From Gnetum montanum (lineage: Eukaryota; Streptophyta; Gnetopsida; Gnetales; Gnetaceae): a stretch of DNA of 58,033 nt. The position numbers and the translations under genes are program-made. The notes below the pieces were generated by a model. That model saw nothing but the letters and a program-made list of their open reading frames with translations. It was not told the DNA's origin and did no database searches. Location: assembly GCA_015680685.1 (NCBI GenBank), contig MNCI01023815.1, forward strand, positions 671,376 through 729,408, written 5' to 3'. Below are positions 57,203 to 58,033 of the stretch, piece after piece. Numbering within the stretch: the stretch's first letter is position 1; each line of letters opens with the position of its first letter.

Positions 57203-58033
57203 TGATGAGACACAATTCGCATGAGCCGCAATATCGTGGTCGTCGCGATATCGCATCCCATGCGATATCGTGTACGTGATATCACGGTCCATCGCCATAT
57301 CTATAAATAAGAGGCAGCTCTCCCTTATTTCTCCATCTTGAGTTAGAAGTAGGGAAACTCTGGCAGTTTTATCACTCCAGAGATAGAATATTTTCCATGT
57401 GCCCACAGTAGGAGTCCTAAAGTGAATGGATCTTTATTCAAGCAACATTGTACCTGAACACAAGTTGTGTACGGTAATAAAGACGAACTTCCTGGATAAA
57501 CCTTGCAATGCATGGAATAGGATTTTATTTATTATTTTCTCTTTCAACCTCAAACTCCTAGAATGTGGTATGAGTACGACTTGATTACGAGCATCTAAGG
57601 ATGTGTATGGATAGTCAAGGAATCGACTGCTCATCGCATGCGGTATGAGTACGACTTGATTACGAGCATCTAGTGTGACTACTTGGTAATCCAGTGGTGT
57701 ATTCAGGATCTGCATGGTAATCCCAGTGGTAGTCGTGCACCAAGATGTGTATGGTTAGTCAAGGAATTAGCTGCTCATTGCACTTAGGCTATATTAGCTT
57801 TCTCAACCCTTTCCTCCTAGTTAAATGCCTTAGTACGACCACTTTGAGCACATGCGTTATGCCCGGTGATCCCAGCAACGATTAGCGTTTGGTAGCCACG
57901 GTTTCATTGGTTCAGGGTGTGTATGGTAAGTGGGAATGGATGCTGAAGCTAGGTTAATTTAGACTTAGTCATTAGTTAGAGTTAGTTAGTTTCTCAACCC
58001 TTCACCTCGATAGCATAGGAGAAAAACATAAAA
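57203..58033 (+). repeat. LTR B, kin of LTR A, running off the window
   Basis: Starts TGATGAGACACAATTCGC, inserted into the K 5' LTR (left flank ATGAA). Same U3 layout as LTR A, TATAAATA at 57302-57309, AATAAA at 57476-57481. It contains a perfect 30-bp repeat (57567-57596 and 57642-57671) and a second U5-like stretch near 57.83-57.96 kb, so it is longer than LTR A. Its end, and whether it is solo or a 5' LTR, cannot be seen. Confidence 0.85.
57211..57285 (+). promoter_or_regulatory. Five-copy palindrome array in U3 of LTR B
   Basis: Copies start at 57211 (CACAATTCGC, worn), 57228, 57245 (perfect GCGATATCGC), 57262 and 57276 (GTGATATCAC): the same 17, 17, 17, 14 steps as LTR A. TATAAATA follows 26 bp after the start of the last copy, as in LTR A. 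Confidence 0.82.

Overview
This window is plant repeat DNA. It is a stack of decayed Ty3/gypsy LTR retrotransposons inserted into one another, and I see no host gene, RNA gene or CRISPR array. It is AT-rich, has few CpGs outside two younger LTRs, carries an assembly gap near 45.74-45.80 kb, and every pol or gag reading frame is broken by stops and shifts. This suggests a seed plant with a large, repeat-rich genome. I cannot name the species from the sequence.

Layout, oldest host first. (1) Element K (minus strand, Athila-like) is the outer host. Its 5' LTR end, PBS and gag start lie at 55151-57202, and the rest of gag, protease, RT/RNase H and integrase lie at 13537-5840. (2) Into K went: Tat-like element M (plus, 1-about 5812, 5' end outside the window); solo LTR A (8629-9450, duplication TGCAT); a 2.3 kb TG...CA insertion L (10037-12356, duplication TAAG); element D (plus, 13538-55150); and LTR B (57203 to the window end). 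(3) Into D went: E (14712-21385, duplication ATGTT), a derivative that keeps gag but has lost pol; G (25126-38416), a long element of gag, protease, RT, RNase H, integrase and an extra 3' ORF; and H (minus, 40501 to about 51797), whose gag start and 5' LTR are lost at a deletion junction that also removed part of D.

D, E, G, H and K are one broad family. Their LTRs are roughly 0.82-0.97 kb and run TGA...TCA. The primer binding site is a decayed match to the 3' end of plant tRNA-Asp. Gag has a CX2CX3HX4C knuckle, and the RT and integrase look Athila-like. D, G and H carry an extra ORF between integrase and the 3' LTR, with a globular N-terminal part and a long coiled coil. M differs: it has a second, archaeal-type RNase H, which is a Tat feature.

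The most interesting signals are in the promoters. LTRs A and B carry five copies of a GCGATATCGC palindrome at 17, 17, 17 and 14 bp steps, ending exactly 26 bp before a TATAAATA box. G- and H-type LTRs use another palindrome, GATGAGGCCTCATC. In H the same palindrome recurs twice inside the element, directly upstream of a second TATA box and about 420 bp before the extra 3' ORF, as though part of U3 had been copied to give that ORF its own promoter.
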